From Sipunculus nudus (taxonomy: Eukaryota > Annelida > Sipuncula > Golfingiida > Sipunculidae), in assembly GCA_026874595.1 (NCBI GenBank), contig CM049320.1, forward strand, positions 23,507,714-23,571,713: a DNA stretch of 64,000 nt, given 5' to 3'. This document shows positions 25,822 to 39,754 of the stretch, piece by piece (position 1 is the stretch's first letter; every line of letters begins with the position of its first letter). The translations under genes and the position numbers were made by a program. The notes below the pieces were generated by a model. It had not been told where the DNA came from. It did not search any database and saw only the letters and a list, made by a program, of their open reading frames with translations.

Positions 25822-28800
25822 CAGCTCCTTTCTTTACTTTGCTCAGAGGGAAAGAGAGAGAGAGAGAGGAAGACAGACATATAGAGTTAGAGAACTTAGG
25901 TCTGAAAAATAATATATTCCCACTGGAGATAAAGCTGTCAGTTTTCAAACATACACGGTCAAAATTATGTTTATCTTAACAAAACATCTATCAGTCTGTT
26001 AGCATATACTTTAGGGAACAATTCTTGGAATTTTTTCCTGTACATCCGAAAAACTCTTTAGGATTATACATAAGATTTACCGTATCTACCAAGGCTGGTT
26101 ATATTTTATATACATGTGGGACCGGCAGAGGCACGAGGATGTTTCTCTGGTTAGAGCCGGGTCTTATACTGTTATAATTTTATTGATTTACATCTGTAAC
26201 TCGCTGCGTCGTTGGGATCGGCCACACCTCCCTGTGGGCAGCGAGATCTTTCCTCAAAAGCGTCGTCGACTCCTCACAGTAATATGTCATGGGGAAATCA
26301 CCCTCAAGCTACAGTTGACACAATACTTCGGCTGGCTTTACATTCGCGAGGTTAGATTTTCACGATTTTCACTTATCAGTGTTTTGCAAGGGTTCCATTT
26401 TCGCGAACTCGCCATCCAAAAACCTCTAGAGTGTATTTTAACACACATTATTCCATCGCCAGAAGGACATTGACGGGACATTCTTTATTCACAGATACTG
26501 TGAAACATCTGTCATATTTAAAATATCAATTTTGATTTTCAGAGAACATGAAACATTTATTATTCTTTATAGGCCTATTATCTGCCTCTTGCCTCTCGAA
26601 TTTCGATGCCGTATGCATGGATAACGTATGCACGAGACGCCAGTGAGGTTACTCTATAAAGAAATGTTCATGCAACTGTGTTTCATTTGCGCGATAAGTT
26701 CCCTTTCTCGAATATCGCGAACATAAAGAAATCAAAGTATTTAACTAAGCAACCACAGAGTGCAGACCTCAGCTCACGCAAGTACCGAACTCCTCCGCCA
26801 GATGGCAAAGCCGGTAGCAAAATAATTTTCTTACTGAGATAAAAAAAGTACACACAAAGGGTCGTAGGGTATAAGATCTAATGTCATTTCATGCTCATGT
26901 TCGATCCCGGCTGTATGCTAGGACGAGTCCAGGTTCGAGCTGACCAAGTTGACATCAGCAAGCCTGGACCCACATCAGCTCCCTCACCAAACACTAAAGA
27001 TAAAAAAGTAAGATTTAATGTTTTGTCGTCCACATATTGTAAGGAGAAAATGTTTGAAAGTTTGGTCCGAAATTATGATGACAATTGCACTTCTGAGAAA
27101 TTAAGGTCCGATGGAAAATCGACATTTATTGTCTGTTCTAACGCATCTCTGTAATTAGTAAGGAGTAGTGTTTTCTTAAACTAGCAGATTTCGGAATTTT
27201 TCATTGAATCGGAAATGTCTTGGTTCAATGTTTTGACTATTTAAACGTAATCATAACATGTTCAAGTGGTGTAAGGACAACATATTCACTGTGAGAATAT
27301 ATATTTACCCATATCGGTGTATAGCTATTTCAGATTACCCTGGTTTTATATTACCGCCCGGTAACTTGAAATCGATATTAGATAACATCTACGATATCAG
27401 ATTACCCCTTCAAAACAATGTTTTCTTTATGGTTAATTACTTAAAGTTCATATCATTTTCTTGTTCATTTCCCCAATGTAGTTGACATCTTTGTATATCT
27501 TATGTTTTCATACATGATGTGTCATGCGCTTTGGTGAAATGTATGAGTCAAAATAAATATGATTAACAATACAATTAACAATTTGCGACGATTTTATTTT
27601 CATAGATGGATTCCATCTTTTAAATCTCGTATCTTTTAATTGGAATATCTTAATAATACATAATGAGTTTAAGCTAGTGTTTGAATCCCTTATATCTAAA
27701 ATCATTCCAAAAGCGGTTTATATTCATATAAGACCCTATTAAGTATACCTTATTATAAACCTGGTACAGTGAGCTTTCTTATGGTATACACATTTTTTAA
27801 TTTTCCACTCATTTTCACATGATTTTGTAACATTTTAAATTTTTTTTTTAGATTTTTAAAATAGGTACACTATTTTAAGCCTCCAGTAACAATTATCATG
27901 TTTTTAATGTACTGATATTAATCTACAATATCTCAAAAAATTTTTGTTTGTTTTTCCTCTATCATCTTTCTATCTAACCTGAAAATAAAATTAAAAAAAA
28001 TTTTTTCACTGATTTTTTCATGAAAATTTAAAATTTTAGTTTTTGGGTGAGTGAAATGAGTGAAAAACTAAAAAATACCATAAGAAAGATCACTTTTCCA
28101 GGTTTAAAATAATGTACACCTTATAATAATAATATACAGCAATAATAATATACACCATTTCTAAAGCGCCCTGTTCGTATTCTAAAAACATGCTCTAAGG
28201 TGCTGTACAATATATAAAAATGTCTTTACTAAGAACGTACATAACTACAAGGAGATACACCATCAATTAAAATAAGCTTGTTTAAAAAGATGAGTCTTTA
28301 AAAATTTCTTAAAAGCGAAAAATGAGAGTTCATGTCTAATGTGGCTAGAAAGTCCGTTCCACAATATAGGAGCTGCAGTTCCAAAGGATATGTTTCCAAA
28401 TGTAATCGTTTTTGACTTGGGAACTTTTTAGAGGCTGATCTTAAAGTTCGTTTTGGTTGGTACTGCGCGACTAGTTTACCGATATACGCTGATGCAAGTG
28501 CATGCGATGACTTAAAAGTATATAATAAAACCTTATATTGCAACATATGTTCCACGGGTAGCCAATGAAGGCCAATAAGGACAGGTGTTATGTGATCTGG
28601 CCGTTTGATTTTTGACAAATCTTGCTGCTCTATTTTGCATGTGCATTTATATAATATTTTGTTATTCCATATGACATAATATTTGCATAATCAAGTCTAC
28701 CATTGATTGAACTAAAGTTCTGCAAGCATCAGTCGTTGTATATTATCTTATCTTTCCAATTTTGAGGAGCATATGGTAGCAGGATCTTGTTACTGCATTT

Positions 28801-31591
28801 ACCTGTTTCTCCATAGATAAGGAACTATCTTGAAGTACACCCACATTTTTAACATGACTAGATGGAGTAAATGTGACATTTTCAACATATATGCTGTAGT
28901 CCTTTGATGAAAAAATCCGAGTTTCCTGGTGAAAATTTTTTTTTCCTGATATAGCATCAGCATATTGGAACTCATCCAACTTTTTACTTCTGAAACACAA
29001 GCAACAAGTTTGGATCCTATTGATCCCCAGTCGACCTTTGCTTTGATGACTATTGTTACGAGGTGACATAAAAGCGGATCGAACTGTTTCGCTATTAAAG
29101 CTTGCTTTCCTAGCGAAGCGGTTGGGACGCCGGACATGTGCGCCACCGACATGGGTTCGAATTTCGGATCGACCCAATATTTTCCTCCCAACATCTTGTC
29201 TTAGTAACAAATGGGGGCTCGTCCGGGATGACAGTGAATTTTGTGGCCTGGGAAATGGTGGTATGAATTAATTGGAAAATGACCGCCACCTAGTTCACCA
29301 AAGTTATCTTGTTCTGATATGCCTGGGTGTCATCAGCGTAAAGATGGTAGTGCATATCATGCTTTTGGATTATCCGACTGGCTTTGTGTACATGCAGTAT
29401 AACTTTGGCCCAAGCACTGACCCCTGAGGCACGCCAAATTGTAAATTTGAGGCACTGGAAGTAGTGCTACCAATGTTCACGCATTGCACTCTGTTTGCTA
29501 AATATAATTGTAAATACTTCAAGACACAGGAATTTATGCCAAATGAGTATTGAAGACACTGAAGTAAGATACTGTGATCTAAAGTATGAAATGCTGCTGA
29601 TAGGACCAGTAAAATCATTACAGCCATGGGGTCTAATATGAATTCAAAGCACTTTTGAATTGAATAAGGATATGGGATTCAAACAATAAGGATACCTTAA
29701 AGCATATGAATCTATCATTAAGTTAAATCAGCGATAGGGGTAATCGGGACATATGAATCTATCATTTAGTTAAATCAGCGATAAGGGTAAATCTGGTAAG
29801 TGCGGGGGTAATCTGAAATCAGGGTCAGACTACCCCCTGGGGGTAACCTGAAATGGAGGGCAATCTGAAGACTTAACACCCCAAAAACTCATCAATTTCT
29901 CAAGAACTTCCCACCAGTAACTTGACTTAGAAAACAGCAATTATAAGTAATACACAACAGTTTATCACCGGCCGTGTCCCAAGGTTAGCTGAAGTGAAAG
30001 TAAAGTCTCGTGTAGACAGTATATATAACGTCTTACCCCATGAAATATTAGTCTTCAAACGTCGGAAAACCAAACTATTCTCCGACTCGACCGTTAGCGT
30101 TCACAATTAACCGCATGCGCGTCCCAATTATCGGAACATCCGGTAACCATCCAGGTTCCATCCGGAACCTCGGTCGTACCAAGAACCTTAGTATTCCAAA
30201 AAGAAAGCATACACAGTAAAACGGGTTCCAGGAGGAACCATGGTTCTAGTTTTACCATATTTCTATTTACATTGTACATGAAAAAGGAGAACGGTAAAGC
30301 AGTTTATCAGAAGTCATGACCGTCGTAGGTCCAGTTTTACGAAACAACTCACTTTGCTGTAAATTATCGCTCCTGTTGGCCAGGTGGTTGGCATATTTTG
30401 TTTGAGATATTGAAAGAAACGCATGCAGAGACACATTTGCAAAAGAAAGGATATAATGTATTTGCCAAAGGGTTTATAGGGAGACCGGGAAAAAGGGATA
30501 ACGCCCACGGTTTACTGTTATGTACAATTGTATTGATTTGTGTCTGTGTATTGGCGCTATGTTTGGATCAGCGACGCCTCCCCTTGGGTAACCGAGCCTT
30601 TCCACAAAAGCGTCGTCGACTGTACACGCGGTCGTATGTCACCGAGACTTCTTGGCAGAGGTCTGACATATCACATCGACTACCCAGCAGTCAGCAGAAC
30701 TATCCCTAGGTGATAGTGCTTGGTGGTGTAATGGTTAGTGTGCTGGACTTGTGAACCCAAGGTTGTGGGTTCGCGTCCCGATCTAATTCTATTTCGCGCT
30801 AAGACCCGCGCCTCTCAACCTAGTCGCGAATGGGTACTGGCCACGCATGGATGGAAGTCAAATGTTGTCCGAATAACCTGCTAGAGCCGTGTGTGACTGT
30901 TTGATTGGAATAGACCAGAAAGGCAAATTCAATGTGGGATAAAACTGACATCGTCGTGATATCAGATTATAAACTCCCTACCATATTGTTTTCAAACGAG
31001 TTCAGTTTTATTTTTTGTAATATATACAGGCTTTTTTAAAGGATGTTTGATAGTAAGGGTCCACTCTTTCACTTCATTCGAGATCTATTGTCGACATTCG
31101 GGCAATGTCTGTAATATGCCAGTGCATATTAGGGCCGGTTGTATCCATTTATCTTATACATTGTATTCATTCCAATGATCCACTTGTCCTATAATCCCAC
31201 ATTCCTCAACGAGATTGCAGCACTCGTAAACCCGGAAACACTTCTAAATTTAACTAAAGTCTTCCTGACCACCAATTTCATGACCATCCATCAACAAACT
31301 TGGATGTCTGCTGTAAGGATAAACAGACATAATTCTCTATGGAAAGCTTAATTTCATCACGTGAAGGCCGAATGAAACCGGTGGGATTAGATGTGAAATT
31401 TTCATGGACACCGCTCACGCAGTCTTCCGAGCAATTTATTGGATTTCACTGAGACATGGCGAGGGCGGCCGTGGAACGAATTCAATCATCATTGGTATTT
31501 CCCTTATGGGTATAATTACGATGATAGCAGCTGCAAGGCCCTGTTCTTTTAAATACCATAGCTATATGATGATTTTATAATGCTTGGTTTG

Positions 31592-31645
<54 letters not shown>

Positions 31646-34600
31646 CATATACCGATATTGGTGAATGTATAGTATGAAAATCGTTTCTTGTTTTCGAGCA
31701 CGCCCGGTAGGACCTCTGGCGAAATGCAAAGCCTTATGGTTATTAGGTATACTGTTAAAGGCGACTCAATGAATGGCAATTTCAGTTAATCTTTCAGCTA
31801 TATTTTAATACCACGAACCTCAACTAGAGTCATTTAAACTGACCACTCGGTCAATTAACAAAATCAGATATGTTATGTTATAATGGGTATTATTCTAACG
31901 TATCATGCTTATCAAAAGGTTATCTCATCCGCTTTCAGTAATCAGCGCCATCTACTGACCGTGGTCCACAATAATAAGACTAGTCTTAATTACCGCATGG
32001 TAAATGACAAATGACCAACGAAAATAGGATTTCAGTAATGGTCTGCGAATGGATAGTGATAGACGACAAGTGATCATACTATAGGACATAAAAATGTGTA
32101 AGTATGCCCAGAGCGTGTTGTGGGTTTATGTAGGAGTATTGTAAGTCATCAGTTTATTAACAAGGACAGCTCAATGGTGTTATATATCGCTTTTTATTAG
32201 AGTATTGTAGGATGGCGTCATTTGAGGGCCGGGCTGCGATTGGTTCGAATTCATTACACTTCCGTAAGCGACATTTGCTGCCGCTCATAACAAAGAGCAA
32301 TTGTTTTTGTGAAGATTGATACTTTTGTAATAAACCCCGCTTGCGGGCCACCTGCTATATTATGATCCGATCAATGAACGTACCCGGACTATTTACTGCG
32401 CGGAGGAACATCCTGCGAGGCGTATTGATTTTTAATCAGTTCAAACTTCTAATCGAGTTGGCTTCAATTATTCCTCAGCGGCTTGTAATTATCAAGGAGT
32501 CCACACTAGACATGCCAAACATAATAATTATTCTAATAATAGGAGACCGCGGGATGCACAATATAACTTAATTCGCGCGCAAATTGTCTGCCATTATACA
32601 AAATTAAAGACATTTCCTGTGCCGAAGAACCGGATTCAATAGTTGCTCATAATTTAGGCCAATACAACCAAATGCTCCACTCCTGTGAAACAAAATTATC
32701 TAAATCAATATTCTATGGTTATCAGATACAACATTGCCTAATTACTCATGAAGGTCCGCAGGTGGTAGCATTTTCTGTTTGGAATTATCAGTAGCAGTCT
32801 TCTGTGGCATCTGCAAACCCTATCCTTATCGAGGAATCCAAATAACAATTCTACTATTGTTTACCTAAAATATATCGTTATTATATAAACCACCATAAAT
32901 TTGATATAATTTCAAGTTTTTCACATAAATGAATCATCATATATTTTTCACAGATATATTAGTTACCAGGTGTCATTGGACTAGTTAATTACTATTACAT
33001 CTTTGTTATAATTAACAGGGATGGTACGTGACGTGTCAAGCATGAATTAACCATATGCACCTACCGTTTTACTTCCTCATTCCATAACCTGAATACCGAT
33101 ATTATTGTTTTTATCGGGAAGCAGGTGAGTTGAATGTATATGTTTGTATGAACATAAAAAAAAATCATTGCTCTCCAATTCACTGCTCTATCTTGCACCT
33201 ATAGAAAGGTTAGGCAAAAAAAAAGGTATGGTTCTCAGGCACGGGCAATATTAAATTTTTTACCTTTTTTGTATGATTCGATAAAATGTCATATGTTAAT
33301 GGAAAAGCATGAAAATAACAGAATTTTATGGCTAAACAGGCACAAGTGCTACTTAGCAAAGTTAATCTTACCAAAATTGTATTATTTTATCTTCTTGACA
33401 GATGAAAATCAAAATAAACATTTTTATGCAGTGACGCGTGCGGTGCCTGAGAACCATACCTTTTATATGTTTTAGCCTTACGTGTACTGAATGGTAACGA
33501 CTCAGCTGTCATAAAATCAAAATATATTTTTTAAATGTACAATTTACTTCATTTATCTAGTGGACGGAGCGCATACAACGGTCTGCGCAGCACTTGTTCT
33601 GACCCTGTGTGTTGGGTGCCTGTCCTAGTGAGCCGGCGTGATTGTTTCAGCCAGTGGTGTGCAGGTGTTACATCATCAGTGCAAACCTTCTGGTCCAACC
33701 ATCTTAAATGTTTTACAAGCAACGTTGTATGCGCTCAGTCCGCTAGATAACTGAAGGCAGAGGCCTGTGGCTTTGTATAGACTACAGAGCCACAATTGGG
33801 TCTACCCTCAACCTCTGCTATATGCTGTTATAACCATCCATTGTTTAGAAGACTTAAAACCCAGAAGCACAGTGACAATATATATGTATAAACTTTATCA
33901 TATGGTTATGGTCATCTGATTTTTCACGGTCGGCCCCCACCACGGGTGAGCGCTCGGTAGGCCTTATTAAGTGACTTTGCCCATTAGTCTTGTTTCATTC
34001 ACAAACGTGTGCGCCTTTCTGGGGTTCCTTAGTGTTATAGACTAAGCAATGAGGTTGACACATACTCTGGACCCGCAGGAATGGTACACCGAACCTGGTT
34101 GACACCAGGATTATCGAGTGTAAGCCCCTGTCACGTGGTCCGAAATAGAAATGAAACTCTGCAGATGTAGAAATTACTTACTTGCAGTAAAAATGGAGGC
34201 AGTTACCTTCACCAAAAAATAAAATCTCTAAAAAATTCTGTAATCAGTATTCAAGGTTACCTACAGGCCATCCATCTTTCCGTATAGACTTTTATTGCTC
34301 CGAAACCTATGAGATGGACTTAAATAAATAAGTCACAGGTATATAGGCGAGAGTTGTTTTATGTACTTCAGCAGGCCAATATTGAATAATACACAATCCC
34401 CGACTGTCTGACTGCTTGAAATGCCACAGGGCATTCCTCTCAGAGACTTATTTATTGTTATCGTGGAAGCTAGAGCAGATAGGAAAGACAGAAGATTTTG
34501 TCTGAAACCCCTTTATCCCTTTAGTTCCACTAATGACCCACTCTACACCCGAAGCCAGCCGATGGCATGCAAAGATTCTTAAGGTGAGAGTTCTGTCTCG

Positions 34601-34650
34601 CTAACCAAATATTTATCTCCCCCCCCCCCCCACTCTCCTCTCTCTCTCTC

Positions 34651-34701
<51 letters not shown>

Positions 34702-34756
34702 GTCTTCCAATAGCTCTCTCTCTCTCTCCCCCTCTCTCTCTATGGTTTCTTCCAGT

Positions 34757-34798
<42 letters not shown>

Positions 34799-34807
34799 TC
34801 ATCCAAT

Positions 34808-34860
<53 letters not shown>

Positions 34861-37800
34861 CATTCAGGTTTCCTGCCTCTTTTCTGCCTTTTGTCTCTAT
34901 ATTGTATTTTTTTCTGTCTTTCCCACAATTTCCCGTCTTTTTTATAAGTCTTACCGTGTGTGTGTATGTTTTCACATTTATCGTTTGCATTTTTTCCTGG
35001 CTTGTCTGTGTGTCTCTCTGTCTGCCTGTCTTTCTCTCGCGCACACACTGCATGTGTGGATTCTCGTGCAAAATTTTTTTCATTCCCTGTGTTTTCTGTC
35101 TTTGTCGTTTTTCCATCTCATTTCTCTCTCAGACAGAATTTGTAATTTCCACCATCACCTTAGATACGCTGCCTGGATAGTGGAAACAGGCTCAATGGGA
35201 AAGAAGAAAATGCCGTCATTACCATTAATCCCCTGTGGTCCAGCCCACAGATTTCGCTTATCCAGTCGAGTAGAAGTTACAATAAACCAAATGCTAATTG
35301 TTTCTGTTAATTACAGACCCCATCGGCAGGTGCACGTAACAATGAAAATTAATGTATGATACTTTGATGGCCTCCTCCGTTTTAATTATCTCGGGGAAAC
35401 TGGTGTTAAGATTAATATGGGAATCTTGTAACTTCTATCACTACGTCAGTGTCGATGAGTTATAATGTTATTATCTTTAGAGCGTGTTTTGTGTGCAAAC
35501 CAGAATGGATGTAATTTCCTAAGGCATGTTTTCTGTGCACCGTGATGTTGAGCTGAATTATAATAACCAATTTATCTGATAAATAAAACTCCCCCGAGAA
35601 ACCTAATCACTAAATAGGCCTGCTTCAAAACGAAGCTTTTTGTTTTCGCAGACTTCAAGTGTTTATTATGGAGTAGCTCTCTTAGAACTTATTCTAAACA
35701 GTACTGATGTGAAGCTATAAGCTGTCCCCGTTTCAGTTACCCCACCCCCGTGATCTAAAATAATCGATTTCATTTTACCCTCCGGACTGGCATGAGCCTT
35801 GTTGCATGTGTGTAATCAACCAAATTGTTGGACCAAATCACCGAAGAACCCCCAAATATGCACTCGGTGATACACGGCTGATGTTAACCCTGATAAATAT
35901 ACATCAAATGCAGATAATTAAATAGTTAAACAATTATTTGTATAATGGTATATAATATATTTGTATAATATATATAAATAATCTGGAGTTAAATGTAAAG
36001 AAAACCAAGGAGATGATAATTGATTTTAGACGGAAGAAAACTGAAATATTACCCTTAGTAATTGAAGGCTCCGAGGTTGAAATCGTTGACTGTTTTAAAT
36101 TTTTAGGAATTTTTATATCTTCTGATTTGAAGTGGGCCGAAAATGTTAATTACTGCGTAAAGAAGGAACAACAACGTTTATTCTTTCTAAGGAACCTTAA
36201 AGATTTTGGGCTCAGTCAACCGATTTTATTAAAGTTTTAACGGGCGGTAATTCAGGGAGTCCTGATATTGTCAGTCACTGTATGGGGAGGCAGTGTCACG
36301 GTCAAAGAAAGGAACCGTCTTTCTAGGGTAGTTAGAACAGCTGAGAGGATCATTGGGGTTCCTTTACCCAGAGTTGACGCCTTATTTCAAACACGATTGT
36401 TGAAGAAAGCAAACGACATTATAGAAGACTATAGTCATCCGGCGCACTATTTGTTTAAAAAAATGAAATCGGTTGTTCGCTATAGGTCGCTATCAGGCAA
36501 TTCCAAAAGAACTCAAAATAGCACTTACGCGTCGAGTCAGCTGTTCGGGAATTAAATATATCACTTACAGCACAATAATCTAGTCAAACATTCTTAGTCA
36601 TACGTCTTTTTTTTCTATACACAATTTTATTTTATTATTTCTTATTTAATGTGTTTGTGTAAGCAAGCCAGTCAAGCCAAATACTATTGTATGTGATGAT
36701 TTTATTACATATATATAGCAATAAACTATATCTTATCTTATCTTATGATTTAATTCTCGGAGGTTATAACTTATGAGCCATCCAGGTTTAATTAATGATC
36801 AGTCGAGCCATAAGCCTTTTATTTTTTACAATAAATAGAGTTTAATAACTGCTATATATACATTTAGTGATTAAGAGGTATGGTTTACACTAACTTCAGT
36901 AATTTCAAAAGCAGAATAATTTATACTTCTGTAGATAACATGTAAAATCTACTTTATTTGGGTTCCTCATATTTTGAACATTATTCCTAATACAAATATT
37001 TTCTGTACTTAATAAGCAAAACACTTAAAACAAGGCAGATAAGTGCTGATGGGCGCGCCTGTGAAATGTAGTCTGCAGGCCTTGGCGAAAATCCCGCCAC
37101 CGCGCAGACAATGACAAAACAGCCGGAGGCAAAGACGTCCAGTCCATATCCAAATTTAGCTCTTGAGGCGCAAGTGTGGGATATTTTTGGCTCATCTGGT
37201 AATCAGCGACCTGCAGTAATGATCAGGACTGTCAGTGCGTGATCCTCGATGGATTCCCTGAGCTTCAGGGCCGCTTATGACATTAGTTACCATGGTGACT
37301 CTTATAGAGAACAGAAGTTACACGATAGACCCAATAACATCGATCACTATCCATCAAATAAAGATGGTTTCCCCTTGCTCCCCCCCCCCCCCGCACCGTA
37401 AAAGCCTGTTCAAAATTGAGGACATGTCTACTTTTTTTATCAATCACTAGCTTAATATCATTTACAATTAATGTTGTGATGGAAAGTTAAAGAAAAACTA
37501 AAATTTAGAATGATAGATCACGTTGCTTATATGATAAAAACAATAATTATTATTGATCTGCCATTCATATCCATATATAATATGCTGTGGGTATAATCCT
37601 AGGATTTGGAATTCTAGATATCTTAAAAGAGATGTTTGTGACACAATATCTATACGGACAAAAACTCGGATGTCTCAAGTCACATGTCGGAATTAAGAGC
37701 ATATAACACTTCCACCTTGCGTCAGTCCTTTACAAATAATTCAGGAGATAGTCCCTTGCCTGAGATCTTGCACGCATGGTCATAAAGTTGGGAAACATTC

Positions 37801-39682
37801 ACTACTGATTAAACACCACATTTGAGCTAAAATCCCCATGAATATCAATAGGACCTTGTGACCATCAATCCAGTTTAACAGCTGTATCTAGACTGGTATG
37901 CTGCTTTATGAATCCTTCATCAAAGCGTATATAAAACCGGTATTAATGCACGAAAGCGATATTATTATGAAGGATGCATAGCTATACGGATGTTAGTATA
38001 TACATTAGTGTTCAGCTAATCAGTACACACTGGTTTCAATAATTTGCACCTGCAGTAAACGTTCCACAGGTACAATCTGGTTTAAACCTGTCTTTTATCA
38101 ATACAGGTCAGGTACCTCTGATAGGGCAGTTTAAATCGGAAATTATACAATCTATATCTTGTCAACATTTAAGAATTATTCAAATGCACTAACTAAAGTC
38201 AACGTAAAAATATCTCAATTTTAGTATAATTTATTAGAATTCTCAATTATAATCCTGCTTCTCTCTCGCACACACTGTACACACACACACATATATATAC
38301 AGTCCAACCTGTCTGAACGACCACCTCTAAAAAGCGGGCACCTGGTTATTACGACCACTAGATATCAGTCCCTTTTGAAATTCCTTTATATTATCTATAG
38401 ATAAAACCTGTGAAATACGACCACCTGGCTATTATGGATTACGGGCAGTTTTTCCTGACCAAAGTGACATATTACTAATTAACTGAAATGCCTAATGCGG
38501 GCACACTTTGTGCTACTCTCTGTTTGTGTTACTGGTGTGCGTGTATACAGAGCACAGACTGGTTATTATTTGGACCCTGGGCCTGAAGCCCCTGGCGGGC
38601 AACGTGACTGGCTCACACGACCTATTAATACACATGAATGGAGGTACCCCAAGTCAATCTTTGATCTGTGCCTCTGTGATCTGTGTTCGATCTATTTCGT
38701 GCATTACATCAAATTACACAGATAAGTACATGTACATTTGTGTTCAATCACAAAATACACGTAACATTGTAAGATTGTTCCCTTCTGCAAATATGTTTTT
38801 ATTTATAGTCATAAAGATGGTCTAATATGTATATTTCCGTCATACATGTCAGCTAGATTTGTGCAGTTCCTAAATGTTCAGAAACTGGCTAATACGACCA
38901 CCTGTCTATTACGAACACTTTGCCCAGTCCCTTGGGTGGTCGCATTAGACAGGTTCGACTGTATATAAAAAATATTATCGCCTGTGATAGTCTGTAGTCG
39001 AAGTGTAGGTTAAGAGTAAGAGTGACGCCTTTTTAGATAGATTAAAAGTGAGTTAGTCTATATCTAAAAGGCGTCAATCTTACTCTTTTCCTACACTCTC
39101 TTACTATTTACCGCTTTAAAAACTATATAAGATTTATTATCTGGCACTGAAACGAAATAAAACATAAAATAAGATTGAAAGGCACCTGAGAGGAAATATA
39201 AAAGAATATAAAGTTAAGACAAACATCTTGTAATCGATTAGACACTTGGAAGAAATAGCTTTATAAGACATAGACACATAGCTTTCTTACTTCGAGGTGT
39301 TTTTACAAATAGGATTATACTGTTCTTACGTCAGGTAACTCTTGCTGAGCGAAAATCCTTCAATGCTTCATAATTTACAGACCTAAGGTGCCACACCCAT
39401 AATGAATGATTGCCAAACAACGATAACTCACGCGGTCCCACACCCAGTGTTTATTAAACCTAATCAACTATGTATATGTCAAATAATTAGACAAAATAAG
39501 GTGAGTAAACATGTAATAGAAATAATAACAAATACATGGGAATCTCATTGGGATTGATTGCTTATTTCTAGCCAAAGAGATACAATGAGAAATATGTACA
39601 TATAACAAAGGAATAAAGAAATTACATTAAATCTGCCTTTACTCGGATGAGGTATTATTAAGGAGCAGAAACCCTCGTAATA

Positions 39683-39754
<72 letters not shown>

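Larger units (their letters stand above)
28120..29640 (-). mobile_element. non-LTR retrotransposon (LINE), 5'-truncated, minus strand
   Basis: On the minus strand, 29627-29370 encodes reverse transcriptase motifs LSAAFHTLDHSILL, SYL-like LANRVQCV and GVPQGSVLGP. The catalytic YADD (HLYADDTQAYQ) follows near 29350-29310. After an interrupting insertion, 28998-28745 encodes SKSWMSSN-like and VKNVGVLQDSSLSM segments. Then 28618-28298 encodes ITPVLIGLHWLPVEHMLQYK and YQPKRTLRSAS, the classic C-terminal part of CR1/L2-like LINE polymerases. Several frame changes make it a pseudogene. The 3' untranslated end has GCGCTTTAGAAATGG followed by ATT repeats near 28120-28170, a style common to such LINEs. 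Its normal product reverse-transcribes its own RNA at a nicked target. Confidence 0.9.

Noticed and set aside
25683..25979. Open frame with Tyr/Asp/Ile runs
   Set aside because: Pure translation of ATT/GAT microsatellite sequence.
26891..27154. 87-codon open frame in intron 1 as a possible nested gene or exon
   Set aside because: No recognised domain, no convincing splice sites of matching phase, and the Ig domain is already complete without it.
30718..30800. Functional tRNA gene
   Set aside because: Good A and B boxes, but the acceptor stem does not close and an unrelated SINE body follows.
34579..35359. Long open frames on both strands over the TC array
   Set aside because: Ser/Leu and Arg/Glu repeats are produced by (TC)n on either strand; there is no support outside the simple repeat.
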